Part shown: positions 11,500 through 22,726 of the stretch, piece by piece
Position numbering within the stretch: the first letter of the stretch is position 1
Layout of the letters: every line of letters starts with the position of its first letter
Source of the DNA: Mrakia gelida
Taxonomy: Eukaryota; Basidiomycota; Tremellomycetes; Cystofilobasidiales; Mrakiaceae
Reading direction: 5' to 3'
Assembly (NCBI GenBank): GCA_024345305.1
Contig: BRON01000001.1
Coordinates: 1,550,001 to 1,614,000 of the forward strand
DNA: 64,000 bases
The notes under the pieces: generated by a model
The model's input: the letters and a program-made list of their open reading frames with translations, nothing else
Database searches by the model: none
Told to the model about the DNA's origin: nothing
Position numbers and translations under genes: made by a program

Positions 11500-12278
11500 A
11501 TGGTCGCCTCCTTCCTCCTCCCTCTCCTCCTCCTCGCCTCCTCCCAACTCGCCATCGTTTCGGCGCGTCCGAGCTCTCCTCTCATTCCCTCAACGGCAAC
11601 CAGGCTCTTCGATCGATTCAACAGCGACAGGCAAAGTCTGCCGATGTAGTGAGGAGGATGAAGTCTGGTCCTCGTAGGAGAGCGCTGTGAGTACAGTCTC
11701 CGCAGGGAAACTTCGCCTACCAGGAGGACTCGGATGGAGCCAATGTCAACGATCATTACTCGTAGTGAGTCAGCCTTCTCCTCGGCTCCCTCCTTCGAGT
11801 GCAACAAACTCGAGAAACTGATCGAGCTCGACCTCTCGCTTTTCCCCAGCATGGCCTACGCCTCCGGCGGTCCTGCCATCATCTCCGTCTCCCAGACCGC
11901 TGCAATCACTCCTGGAATGTACGACTTCTACTTCCGTCTCGGAGTAGCGAGGTTCAACAGCGTCGCTTGCGCGGTCACGGTCACCCTCAACGACCCAAGT
12001 GAGTTCGCCTCTTCCCTCGCATCGTCGGTCGTCGTCGCGTCTTCTTCTTCTTTTGCTGATTCTGCTCCATTCGATTCGGTTCGGTTTCCACAGCCCACGC
12101 CCTCACCATCGTCGACCTCTGCTCTGACAGCTCCCAAGGGTGCATTTCCTCTGGAAACGGCGTCTGGACTCAACTCTCCATCCCGGGCGTGGTGATTCAA
12201 GACTCGACGACGACGGTGTCGATCTCGTGGGACTGCAGAAACGTGGGGCTGAGACGTCGTCGTACTACTACATGGTAG
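11500..12278 (+). CDS. Small secreted protein gene with a broken reading frame
   Basis: Seen: ATG 11500 opens a clear signal peptide (MVASFLLPLLLLASSQLAI). That frame soon stops at 11647. The mature chain continues in another frame: ELSSHSLNGNQALRSIQQRQ, a donor at 11649, then exons 11706-11764, 11850-11998 and 12094-12278. These give GNFAYQEDSDGANVN, GGPAIISVSQTAAITPG, MYDFYFRLGVARFNSVAC and a Cys-containing end. The chain frame has no ATG of its own. Inference: about one base is missing (or two extra) near 11557-11600, either a sequence error or a real frameshift. The mature part looks like a beta-rich extracellular domain of unknown family. The gene may be a pseudogene. Confidence 0.5.
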
Positions 12279-12926
12279 ATGATTTGGTTCTTTCGGAGAC
12301 TGCTTAGAGTGATTTTGTCTTCTGAAGGGGGGAGAGACGCGTGCCGGGTTGTTGTTCGTTTCGTTTCGTTTTCTCCGTTCTTTCGCCTGCTTCCTTTTCG
12401 TATCTTTCTTGTAGGTACACTTGGGCCAAAGTTGATCTTTAAGCATTCTAGTCGTCTCTCTCGAACAGTGTCGCCTACGAGAAGAGAAGACGCAAAGCAG
12501 AGGAGTTTGCGACGAAACGCGACGCGTCTGTCTTCCTTTTCCCTCCTTCTTCCTCCGTTCTTCGTTTTGTCGAGTCAGACCTCTGCGGTCTCATGGAGGC
12601 GGTATATGCAAGCTCACTGGGAGCCCTTGGGAAGAGTGGGTCTGGGGAGAAACGAGGAAGGAGCGGCGAAGCGAGGCAGCTTCGACGGAGGTCGAGCCCG
12701 TTCGATCGTCCTCTTTCTTCTGCCAAAGGTCGAGAGAGGGTTTTTCGAGTTGTTGAGCTCTGACTCATCAGTCTGGCTCTTCAAATCAAGAGAGCAAAAT
12801 CTTTCACCTTTGATTGCCCGAAGAAAAACGACGGCTTTTCAGGCGAACTCGCCGACGTCGTCGTCGAGCTCGAACCCAACCCTCACCTTCCCTGCCCTCG
12901 TCCTTCCCTCGCCTCTCCCCTTTTCA
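12279..12926. other. Intergenic, 648 bp
   Basis: 3' flank of the secreted-protein gene, then the promoter and pyrimidine-rich leader of the purine nucleoside phosphorylase gene. A GACGCGTC palindrome lies near 12520. No gene supported. Confidence 0.45.
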
Positions 12927-14655
12927 ATGTCTCCCACCCTCTCCTTCCCTCTTCAAGAAGCCGTTGATGCTATTCTCGCTGCTGGAGTCCCAGCGAACTT
13001 GAACGTGAGCCCTCTTTCCCTAAGAGAGCAAGGGAGAAGCGGAAGACGAGCTCGCATCTCCTCCGAAGCTGACCTTCCCTCCCTCCCTCTTTCAGAGCCC
13101 TAAGATCGGGATCATCTGGTGAGTCGGACCTCTCCCTATAAGCACGCAGTCCACAAGCTAATGATGTGTCTTCTTATCGCAGTGGATCTGGTCTGAGTGG
13201 GCTATCTGCTTCGTTGAAGGACAAGTTCGAGGTCCCTTACTCGACCATCCCCGGTTTTTTGCAGTCTACTGGTGGGGCAGCTCCCCTATCTCTTTCTCGA
13301 GACTACGAGCTGACACCTCTGCTTCTATAGTCCAGGGCCACAAGTCTTCTCTTGCCTTTGGGTTCCTTGGAGATGTGCCAGTCGTCGCGATGTTGGGTCG
13401 GGTGAGCTCGACTTCCCTTCTCCGCCTCTTTCCCTCCTTCCCTCCTCTTTATCGGCTGACATCTCGTTTCGTTTGCTCTTCAGTTCCACCCCTACGAGGG
13501 ACACCCTATCCAGGAGACCGTCTTTCCTGTCCGAGTCCTCAAGTTGCTCGGAGTCGAGAAGCTCATCAGTTCGTTCCCTCCCCCTCCCTTCGCCTTCACC
13601 TTCAGCCCTCGAACCTCCCTTGCGTTCGCTGACCTCTCTTCCTCCCATTTTGTTTGCATCTACAGTCACCAACGCTGCTGGAGGCCTCAACCCTGCCAAC
13701 CCCGTCGGAACCAGTACGTCTCTTTCCCTCCTTCCTTCGCTGCTTCAACCTCAAAGGAAACCGTCGAGCTCACCAACCTCCTTCTTCCTCCCTCTCTTCT
13801 CCAGTCATCGTGATCAACGACCACTTCTCCCTTCCAGGTCTCTCAGGATCCAATGCTCTCATGGGTCCCACACCTCCCGCTCCCTTCGATATGCGATTCG
13901 TTCCTATGAGCGAGGTTCGTTACATCTCTCTCCTTCGTTGAGCTTCGCTCGTTCGTTCGACCTTCTCCATCGCTGACCTCTTCCCTCACTCTCGTCCTCG
14001 CTCCTCTTTACCCCAGGCCTACTCTCTTGAGATGCGAAAAGCCGCTTTTAAAGCAGCTCATCAGCTCGAGTTCCCTAGAGAAGCTCGTTCGGACCATCTT
14101 TCTCCTCCCTCTCCTCCCCTTCAACCGTCTCGTCTCGTCTCTCCTTCGCTGACTATTCCCGAACCCCTTCCTTTCATTCTCGTTATTTCACCAGTCGCCG
14201 AGGGAGTCTACGCCCACGTCTCCGGACCTACCTACGAGTCTCGTACGGAGGGACGGTTCCTTGCTTCGCTTGGCTGCTCAGCTGTCGGAATGAGCACCGT
14301 CGGAGAAGTTGTCGCTGCTCGCCAGGCTGGACTTGACGTGCTCGTCCTTTCGCTCATCACCAACGCGGTCATCGTTACGTCTCAGAGGAGTGCTAGGGAT
14401 GAGGTTGATAAGGAGGTGAGTCTGTGGAGACTGATGGGGTGGGGATAGAAAAGAAACGAGAGACGAGAGAACGAACTGACGCGCCGTCTCGTTTTACTTT
14501 CGCTTTCGTTGTCCCAGATCCGAGGAGAGACGCTCGAGGTGATTGCCAAGGAGGAAGCTTCGCATGAGGAGGTGCTCGAGGTGGGGACGAGGAAGGCCGT
14601 CGAGGTTGGGAGGTTGGTGGAGAGGGTTGTTGGGATTTTGGGAGGGAGGTACTAG
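12927..14655 (+). CDS. PNP1: Purine nucleoside phosphorylase
   Basis: Cytosolic phosphorolysis of inosine/guanosine to base plus ribose-1-phosphate in purine salvage. Exons in order give GIICGSGLSGLSASLKDKF (the phosphate-binding GSGL loop), FLGDVPVVAMLGRFHPYEGH, LLGVEKLIITNAAGGLNP, EGVYAHVSGPTYESRTE, CSAVGMSTVGEVVAARQAGL and VLSLITNAVI. These match trimeric PNPs of the human PNP / yeast Pnp1 type. The Glu of the TYESR segment, the Met of AVGMS and the Asn of LITNAV are in the expected order. The length, about 330 aa, is slightly longer than usual. Seven or more short introns. One donor (GTTCGG after PREAL, near 14092) is weaker than the rest but restores frame. The start is the first ATG after a long pyrimidine tract. 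Confidence 0.93.
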
Positions 14656-15127
14656 AACGACGCGCGGTTGGAGCTCGCCGGCTGTCCCTTGCGTTCCAAA
14701 CGAGAAGGCGTACGAAGAAGATATGCAAGAGCACGAGTGGGTATAAGTGAGAGAGCAATTACTGGAGAGGAAACAAGTGACGAGACAGAGAGGAAGCGAG
14801 GGAGGGGACGCGATGATCGAGTGAGAGCGAGAAAGAAAGTGGAGAGCGAGAGGGGTTCTAGAACGAGCGAGTGTAGACTATGGAGGGAGAGAAGGGGGGA
14901 CGGAAGATCATAGAGGATGTACGCAGGTGACTCGGGAGTAGGAAGTGAAAATAGGAGACGCGAGGGAGGGACGAAAGGTAAGGAGCGTGGAGGGAGAGGG
15001 AGGTCGCGCGAGTTTGGAGGGAAGATCAAGTGAATGGAGACCATAAAGAGGGAGAGCAAGGAGGATGAAATGAGTGTGGTGCTAGCAAAGTAAGAGGAAA
15101 GAGGGACTACGAAGCGAGTGTAGAACT
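14656..15127. other. Convergent 3' intergenic region
   Basis: Purine-rich 3' flanks of two converging genes. No coding sequence supported. Confidence 0.45.
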
Positions 15128-17864
15128 CTACTCGACAGAGAGCTCGACGGCGACATCTCCTTCAACACCGATCTCCGTCTCCTCCGTCTCGAACTCGGCC
15201 ATCTCGAAGAGCGACGTGTCCCTGGGCGAGTTGATAGTGACGAGACTGTGTCGGTTGACCTCCGTGGGATCCATCCTCGTCCAAGGAGCAGGAGCCGTAG
15301 CCGAGGTCAAGACGACGGCCGACGAGGATTCCCTCGACCTCGACGGGGGTCCGAAGGTTCCAGTCTGGGAAAGGACGGGACTGTTGGAGTCGTCGGACTT
15401 GAGGGAAGCTCGGAACTTGAGTCTGCTGGGGAGGGCTTGGAGGGAGGGGGTGCCGGGTCGAGGAAGGGTGGAGGCGAGTCGCGCGTTGAACGAAGGTCGT
15501 CGCTTGACGTCCGAGGAGGAGGGGTCGGAAGCGATCTCGAAGGGGGGAGCGAGAGCGAGCGACGACTTGACGTTAGAGGGGAAGGAGGTGGAGGTGTCCT
15601 CGGAGGAGGGGTCGGAAGCGATCTCGAAGGGGGGAGCGAGAGCGAGCGACGACTTGACGTTAGAGGGGAAGGAGGTGGAGGTGTCCTTGGAGGAGGGGTT
15701 GACTGGGTCCGAGGGAGGAGGAGTGAAGACCATCGGGGAGGAGGCGATGGGTGGGAGCGAGGGAGCGAAGCTTCGGTCGGCGGCGGGAGTGCTGGAAAGA
15801 CAAGAAAAAAACACGAAAGGTCAGCCAAGCACTTAAGAACGACGATGTAAAAGGTGAGAAGGACGAACATGGGAAAGAAGGGCGAAGCGTCGACGCTGTG
15901 AGAATCAGGAGATTCTGTGAGTTTTGGAGTGCTCAAAGGTCTACAGAAGAAGAAGAAGGAGAAGGGAAACGTCAGCGGACGGACACAATAGTAGAGAAGA
16001 TCAAGAGGAAAGAGAGAGAAGCTCACGAGTCGTTTTCCATGAAAGGAGCTCGAGGAGGAACGAAGACGGATTCGTTCAGGTCGATGAGCTCTCGACGCGG
16101 ACTTCCTTCCCTGGTGCTGAAGCAGGAAGAAGGACTCGTCAGTCTTGCTGTATCAAAGGGAGCACAAGGCAGTGATAGTAGTCACTTGATGTCCGAAAGC
16201 TTCAACGTTCTGAGCGAGATTCCGGACTCCGATCTGGTGCGAGTTCGATCCCTTCGTCTGAACGAATCCGAGCTGCAAACGAGAGCGACGAAGACGTGAG
16301 CTTGGAGAGATCTACTGGAGACCAGTGCGATGATGGATACTCACAGTCGAAGCTGCCAGCTGGGAGGAGTCGAGCCAGCACTTGGATAAGAGCTGTTGTT
16401 GAAGGGAGATCGAAGTCAGCTCGAGCTCACGATTCTCGACAGAAAACAAATGAGATACGAAGAGCTCACTTGTTGTCCAGTTCTTCACAAATGATATCGA
16501 CGATCTCTTTGCATCCGTCAGCGACCTCGGCGAAGAGAGCGGCGTGCTCGCCAGATCCAGGAAGCAGGGACTGAGATTTCTTGACGGCGTCGTCGACGCG
16601 ATCCACGTGCTTGTCGGCAGAAGAACTGTAGAGGGAGGAAGATCAGTTTATTGGCGTCGAGACAGCGTTCACATGAAGGTACGTACGTGTTGACGAGAGC
16701 AGCCTCAAAGAGGGCGAGCAAGCCGTCCCAGCCGGCCTGGACCTATCGACGAGAAGAAGAAGACAACAGGCGCCGTCAGCTTGAGCTCGTCGTCGCGAAG
16801 ACCTTCCGAGTTCGATGATCGTACCTGTGCTGCAGTCACGCTTGGATCTCCGTGAGAGAAGCTCTTGAGAGACCTTTTGAGCTGATGTTGAGCGAGAAGG
16901 ATCCGGTCGTAAGCTGAAGGAGGAGAATGGGGAAAGGGCGGGAAGTGTCAGCTCGAACTCGAAGCTTTCGAGGTAGCTGTATTCTGAACCAGGCAACTGA
17001 GATGAGCTGAAACGCACTGGACCTGCCGGTAGGAGGAGTCTCGGGTCTGGAAGAAGAGACGACGAAGTGAAAAGAACAAGAAGAGGGAAGCGAGTGAGCG
17101 TCGTGATCATCGAGCGAGCGAAAGCTCAACAACAAGCGGAGGAGGAGGAAACGATCCGTCAAGTCTACTCACCCAGCTCCTTGCTCCATCTTTGCCAACC
17201 TCTGCTCCATATCCGTCAAACTCGAGCTCCTCGGTGGGATGAGAGGACGAGTAGCCTTCCCAGCGAGCTCAGTCGAAGCTTCGGGAAGCATACGAGCTTG
17301 CTCCTCCTCCGCTCTCCTCCTCGAGCTCATCGACAACTCCTTCAACGACCACCTCCTTGGCTTCACACTACTCCTCGCCGACCCTCCTGTACCGAGCTGC
17401 TCTCCCATGTGCAGCCCAGGACTAGGAATCTCCCCTCCCAGAACCCATCGTCCTGCAGGGATCGTGTCCTGAGGCGAAGAGGGACGACCTCCTTCTCGCG
17501 ACGGGAGGAACGAGACCATCTTGGTTTGCCCAGGCTGGACTCCGAACTCTTGAGCGATGAGCTGTTCCGAGTTGGGCGAGAGTCGCTTCTCCGAGACTGC
17601 TCGCTGACGAAATCCACCGAGGGAAGGGAGGAGACGGCTGACCCGGGAGGAGGACGAGTTGGATCGACCGTGGAGTCCGAGGGAGGGAGCTCGTGTTCGA
17701 ACAGATCCAGAGAGTCCGAGGGAGGAGGTTGAAGGGAGAGACCTGAGGGTAGGTGGGTCCGTCGAGAGAAGGAGAGGGCGTTGAGAGAAACCCTTGGCTG
17801 GTGTGGGAGGAGGAGAAGGCTGAGGCGAGTTGATCGAACAGAGGGTGGATTGAGCGTTTCCCAT
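15128..17864 (-). CDS. Uncharacterised Ser/Pro-rich protein with an N-myristoylation-type start
   Basis: Not recognised. Roughly 650-720 aa. It starts MGNAQSTLCS, which fits the MGxxxS/T myristoylation pattern (Gly2, Ser6). Exon 1 (to about 17173) is Ser/Arg-rich with many basic-Ser sites. The middle exons are shorter and look alpha-helical: YDRILLAQHQLKRSLKSFSH, AGWDGLLALFEAALVN, LFAEVADGCKEIVDIICEEL. The last exon (to 15128) is Ser/Pro-rich and contains two copies of a 29-residue repeat. I checked the frame across the GPETPPTGRS/TYDR junction and the last intron. An in-frame ATG 19 codons upstream is possible, but MGNAQST is the better start. Inference: a membrane-tethered signalling or scaffold protein. 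Confidence 0.6.
15515..15688 (-). repeat. Tandem 87-bp duplication inside a coding exon
   Basis: Two adjacent copies (15515-15601 and 15602-15688) are identical except at the last base of the unit. Each encodes 29 residues with the core FPSNVKSSLALAPPFEIA. The period is a multiple of three, so the frame is kept. Near-identity suggests a recent duplication. Confidence 0.85.
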
Positions 17865-19199
17865 GGCTTGGAGAGCTCGGTGAGAGGGGAGGAGAGAGGG
17901 GTAGAGGGGAGAGGAGATCAATTAAGGATAAGAGGGGTTTAGAAGGTAGTGGGCGAGGGAGAGGGAGGGAGGGAGAAGGAAGAGGAGGGATAGCCTTTGA
18001 GGAGAGAGAGGAGGTGGTGCCTGAGTAGATGTTCGAGCTCGATCGAGTGGGTGCCTGGATGAGGGATTCGTTGCAAAGTGGGCAAGGAGAGATGATCAGT
18101 CAACTGTCCACTCCATTGAGCGCACTGATACGAGGAAGAGAGCAGAAGGAAAGGAAGGAGGACGAGGAGATGGACTCGAGGATGGAACGAGGAGGGAGGG
18201 AGGAGGAGGAGCTGACCTTTGAAGCTGGCTCGATCTCCATCCATCCTGGATCGAAACCCACTCAGGTTGAGTCTGGGATGGTCGCCGATGCTAGGATCCA
18301 GCTAAGAAGGACGAGGGTCTGTCGATGCGGCCTAGTCGAGGAGAGTGAGGAAGGGAATGCATGTTGAGCTCGTCGGAGGAGGATCAGGAGCCTCCCGTCG
18401 CTTCAAAGAAGCGAAACCATCGACCAGAGCAAAGATCATCCGAGTGAGAGAGCATGTTGAAGACAGGATGAAGATCCGTCGAGTCCTGATCCTGAGGTTG
18501 TTGGCGTTGGGAGGCTGGGAGGAAGGCGAAAGGAGAGGTCCAAGGTCGCGAAGTCGAGAAGCTCGTTTTTTGAGCCTCCAACTCCTTCCTCCTCTTCCCT
18601 TCCCTCTCCCTCCCGCTTCCCTTCAACTCAGAGGTCCAGGCTCAGCTCAACAGCAGAATTGACTCGCTGGTCGACCCACAAAACTATTCAGAGTCTCTGG
18701 TTCGGCGCGACTGAGCAGCAGTAGGCCTGGCTCCTCCTCCCCAGCTCGTCTCCCCTCGTTCTCCCCGCTTCATCAGAACGTTTCAAAGCTTCCTTCCCTC
18801 GTCTTCTCCCACTTCCCTCATCTTCCACCGATCTTCCATCCAGATCTCACGACTTCTATCGTCCGTATTCAAGTCAATCAATCCAAGCTCACTGGTCCGT
18901 GCACCAACAGAGATCGCACGAATCAGCCGTTTCGAAGCAGCTCGCGACTCTCTTCAACCTCCCAGATCGACGACTCCCTCCCTCCGACGTACGTCGAGCT
19001 CGACGAGATAGCTCTCGCTCACTCTCCGGTACCTATCGGGTCGAAAGTAGCGTGGCCGGCGTTGGCTAAGCAGCAAATCAAACCGATCTCGTTCGACCTT
19101 CTGATTCTCCCTCGCACGTCGTCCCACTTTGATTCTCTCTTTCGTTAAAACCAAAATCAAGATCGTTCTACTGGTTCTCCTCAACGTCCACCGCCCATC
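17865..19199. other. Long divergent intergenic region with a possible small minus-strand gene
   Basis: About 1.3 kb between the myristoylated-type protein and ERG11. The right part is the ERG11 promoter and leader. The left part holds minus-strand segments that look coding: an acceptor followed by LDPSIGDHPRLNLSGFRSR (about 18220-18310), a GTCAGC donor, a branch-like GACTGATC, and after a CCAG acceptor THSIELEHLLRHHLLSLLKG ending at a stop at 17939. I could not find a convincing first exon, so it is not listed as a CDS. It could also be leader exons of the 17864 gene. Confidence 0.3.
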
Positions 19200-22173
19200 A
19201 TGTCCAAGTCCATCCTTGCAGACCTCCCTCTCTTCATCCCTCGAGACCAGCTCCCTTCCCTCCCGGTTTGCGCTGCCCTCGCCTTCATCGGAGCTCCTCT
19301 TCTCTTCGCCGTCCTCAACATCATCTACCAGCTCGTGAGTGCAACTCTCTCTCGCTTTTCGAGCTCAACTCTCAAAGAGGACGTGCGCTCACTTCTTTTT
19401 CCGTCTCTTTGTTCGTTCTTCTCTGCAGGCATGGCCTAAGGATCCTACTCTCCCTCCCGTCGTCTTCCACTGGATCCCTTGGGTCGGATCGGCTGTTACC
19501 TGTGAGCTCACTCCAGCTCTCGTTTCCGAAGAGTTCCTCTGAAGCTGATTCGAAATCTAATCGCGTCCACAGACGGAATGTCGCCCTACGAGTTCATGTT
19601 CGCCAACCGAGAAAAGGTGAGCTTGTGCTCCCTTCTTTTGTCGAGCTCAATCCAGCTCTTTCGCCTTCGAGCTCTCGACGAACAGCTCGCTGACATCCTT
19701 TCTTTTCGATCACAGCACGGAGATATCTTCACCTTCATCCTTTTGGGACGAAAGATGACTGTTGCTTTGGGAGCCAAGGTGAGCTTCCTCGTTTGCGTCT
19801 CGTTCCGTCCGAACGCGAGCTCGAGCTGACCTCGCTTTTCCTTCCTCGCCTCTCTCAGGGAAACGACATGATTCTCGGAGGAAAAATCAGCCAGGTCTCT
19901 GCCGAAGCCGCTTACACTGTGAGTCCCTTCGTCCCTTCCCTCTCCGACGCGTCGAAGGACTCCGAGCTCAAGCGTTCGCGTCCTGACCTTTCCCTCACCT
20001 TCTTCTCTTCTCCCAGCATCTCACCACTCCCGTCTTCGGAAAGGGAGTCGTCTACGATGTCCCCAACCACGTCCTCGTCGAGGAGAAGCGAGCCATCAAG
20101 TCCGGACTTTCCCTCGAGAACCTGCGTGAATACGTGCCTATGATCTTCGACGAGGTCGACGGCATGCTCAAGACGGACCCTTCCTTCGAAACCTACCGAT
20201 CCAGGAGCGCTACTACTTCGTGGGGATCCTTCCCTGCCCTCAAGACCATGGCTGAGCTCGTCATTCTCACCGCCGCCCGAACGCTCCAAGGAAAGGAGGT
20301 TCGAGCTCGAGTCGACAAGACCTTCGCCGCTCGATTCATGGCTCTCGATGGAGGATTCACTCCCCTTAACTTCATGTTCCCCAACCTCCCTCTTCCCTCT
20401 TACCGACGACGAGATCAGGCTCACAGTGAGTTCCTCTTCTTCGCTCTCCTCTCGCTCGATTTCAGTCGCGCTCGAAGCTGACCTCGTCCTCTCTTCACTT
20501 CGCGCGTTCTTCAGGAGAGATGTCCGACTTCTACTACAACATTGTCAAGCAGCGACGAGCCGAGACCAACGGAGTTAGTCTCATCTCCTCTTCCCTTCGT
20601 TCGAAGTCTTTCAGAACTGACTCGATCTCCTCGTTTCGTCTCAAAGGAGGAGCACACCGACATGATCGAGTCCCTCACTGCTTTCACCAACAAGAACGGA
20701 ACCAAGCTCTCTGATCGAGATATCGCCCACATCATGTGAGTCTCTACCGTCTCGCCGTCTTCCCCCCGAGATCCGAAGCTGACCTGCTGCCCTTCTCGCG
20801 CTCAGGATCGCTCTCTTGATGGGAGGTCAACACACGTCCGCGGCTACCACCACTTGGGCTCTTCTCGAGATCGCCTCCCACCCTGATATCCAGTACGTCC
20901 AGCTCTTTCACTCTCTCCCTTCTCGTCTTCTCGAGCTGACCCAAGCTCGTACAACCTTTCAAGGCAAGCTCTTTACGACGAGCAAGTCAAGCACCTCGGA
21001 CAAGACGACGGAACTTTCAGGCCTCTCGAGTACGACGAGATGAAGGATGTTCGTGTTCTCTCTCCCTTCCTCCACCTCGCTCGAACCGATACTTACCTCA
21101 CCAATCTCTTTGTCACTCTCTCAGCTTCCTGTTCTTGACTCTGTCATTCGAGAGACCCTTCGAGTTCATCTTCCTATTCACTCGCGTGAGTCGTCTCGAT
21201 CAACCTCGTCCTCCTTCATCCGCGTCTCGACTAAGCTGACCAACCTCTCCCTTCTCTTCTCTCAGTTATGCGAAAGGTCGTCGGAGATCTCCCTGTCCCT
21301 ACTTCGCTTGCTGCTCCCTCCGAGAACTCTGCTTACTTGATCCCCAAGGTCAGCCTCGCGTTTTCGCGCGTTGCTCTTCCCCTCCTCTTTTGCTGACGCC
21401 CTGTCCTCGCTCTTCTCATTCTCAGGGTTACTACCTTATGGCCGTCCCCGGAGTCTCCATGATGGACAAGAAGCTCTGGAACTCTTCTGGATCGGTTCGT
21501 CCCTCCTCTCCTCTCGTTTCGAACGCGTCGAACGAACTCGTCTTGCTCACTCGCGTTCTTCCCCTCCTTCCCTTCGTTCAGTGGCACCCCACTCGATGGA
21601 CCGACCCTGCTGGATTCGCCGCCAAGGCTGGAGACCAGTACGATAACGGAACTCAGGGAGAGCAGCTCATCGATTACGGATTCGGAAGTGAGTACCAGTC
21701 GTGGTGATTTCTCTCGACTCTCGAGCCTTCTGCCTGCTGACACCGCCTCTTCTCCTCTTCCTCTCTTCTCAGTCATTTCCAAGGGAACCATGTCTCCTTA
21801 CCAGCCCTTCGGAGCTGGACGACATCGTTGCATCGGAGAGGTGAGTCTTCATCTCGATTCGAACGAACGAACGAACGAACGAACGAGCAAAAGCTGATCC
21901 ATCCCTCTTTGCCTTTCTCGCTCTCTCAGTCCTTCGCCTACCTTCAAATCAGCGGAGTCATCGCCGCCGTCATCCAAGACATGGAGCTCAAGCTCGCTGC
22001 TCCCATGCCCATGCCCAACTACGAGGTCCGTCTCGAGCTTTTCGCTTTGCACTTCGTTCGTTTCGATTTTAGCTGACCTCCTTTCGTTTCCTCTGCAGAC
22101 CATGGTCGTGCTCCCCAAGTCCCCTGATAACATCATGTACAGGAAGAGGGCCCCCCCTCCCGCTGGAAACTGA
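19200..22173 (+). CDS. ERG11: Lanosterol 14-alpha-demethylase (CYP51)
   Basis: ER-membrane P450 that removes the 14-alpha methyl group in ergosterol synthesis and is the azole target. About 545 aa in many small exons. Visible in order: an N-terminal anchor ([20 protein letters not shown]), the B-C region [17 protein letters not shown], the I-helix [18 protein letters not shown], the K-helix ExxR ([10 protein letters not shown]), and the haem-binding loop [12 protein letters not shown]. The two B-C tyrosines that correspond to the azole-relevant Tyr118 and Tyr132 of Candida albicans are present, as is the lysine corresponding to Lys143. One intron holds a (GAAC)n run. Start and stop are the only sensible ones. 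The gene lies next to a cytochrome b5-type protein; a functional link is only a possibility. Confidence 0.96.
21861..21886. repeat. (GAAC)n tetranucleotide repeat in an ERG11 intron
   Basis: About six and a half copies of GAAC lie between the donor after the CIGE exon and the next branch-like motif. It is a simple repeat without coding effect. Confidence 0.85.
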
Positions 22174-22726
22174 TGAGGAGATGGTGATTCGAGTCTTGTT
22201 TCTTCGTTCGAAGTCAGTCGAACTCGAAGCTGACCTTGCTTCGCTCTCTCGATTGAGCAGATACTTTACGGAGCTGTATCGTCGTCTCTTGTGTATCTTT
22301 CATTTCTTGGGGCTCGTGATATATCTAGATGGACACTTGTTTATTACTCCTCCCACGCTCGAGCGCTGAAAGAACGAAGGGAGAAGAAGAAGCAGGGATC
22401 GGAGACCGACGCGTCGTCGTCGACTTCCACGTTCGCCTGTCATCCTCGACTCTTCAAGCCCTCGAAGGGGGATTTCGAGTGCCTCGTATACACTCATTAC
22501 CTGATGCAGCTACGAGCTCGTCCTTCCTCAAGCGCGAAAGAGTAAGAAACGAGGACAGAAGTGAGCACCTTGACGCGTCGCTCCCTCTTTCCACTTCGTA
22601 TCTCTCTCGACGGGTCTGCAACTCCTTCTAACATTCTGATATAGCTAAAGAGCTCATGGTCTGACTCTAAAGAAGTCCTCTAAATCCCTCCCAAACTAAC
22701 AAACGCGTCCCCTCGCTGCACTACGA
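22174..22726. other. Convergent 3' intergenic region, ERG11 / cytochrome b5 gene
   Basis: 3' flanks of the two genes. It contains two GACGCGTC palindromes (near 22408 and 22572). No gene supported. Confidence 0.45.

Noticed and set aside
15216..15850. Two overlapping plus-strand frames of about 200 codons with Gly/Glu repeats
   Set aside because: They are antisense shadows of the Ser/Pro-rich last exon of the minus-strand gene; the repeats are the complement of its 87-bp duplication.
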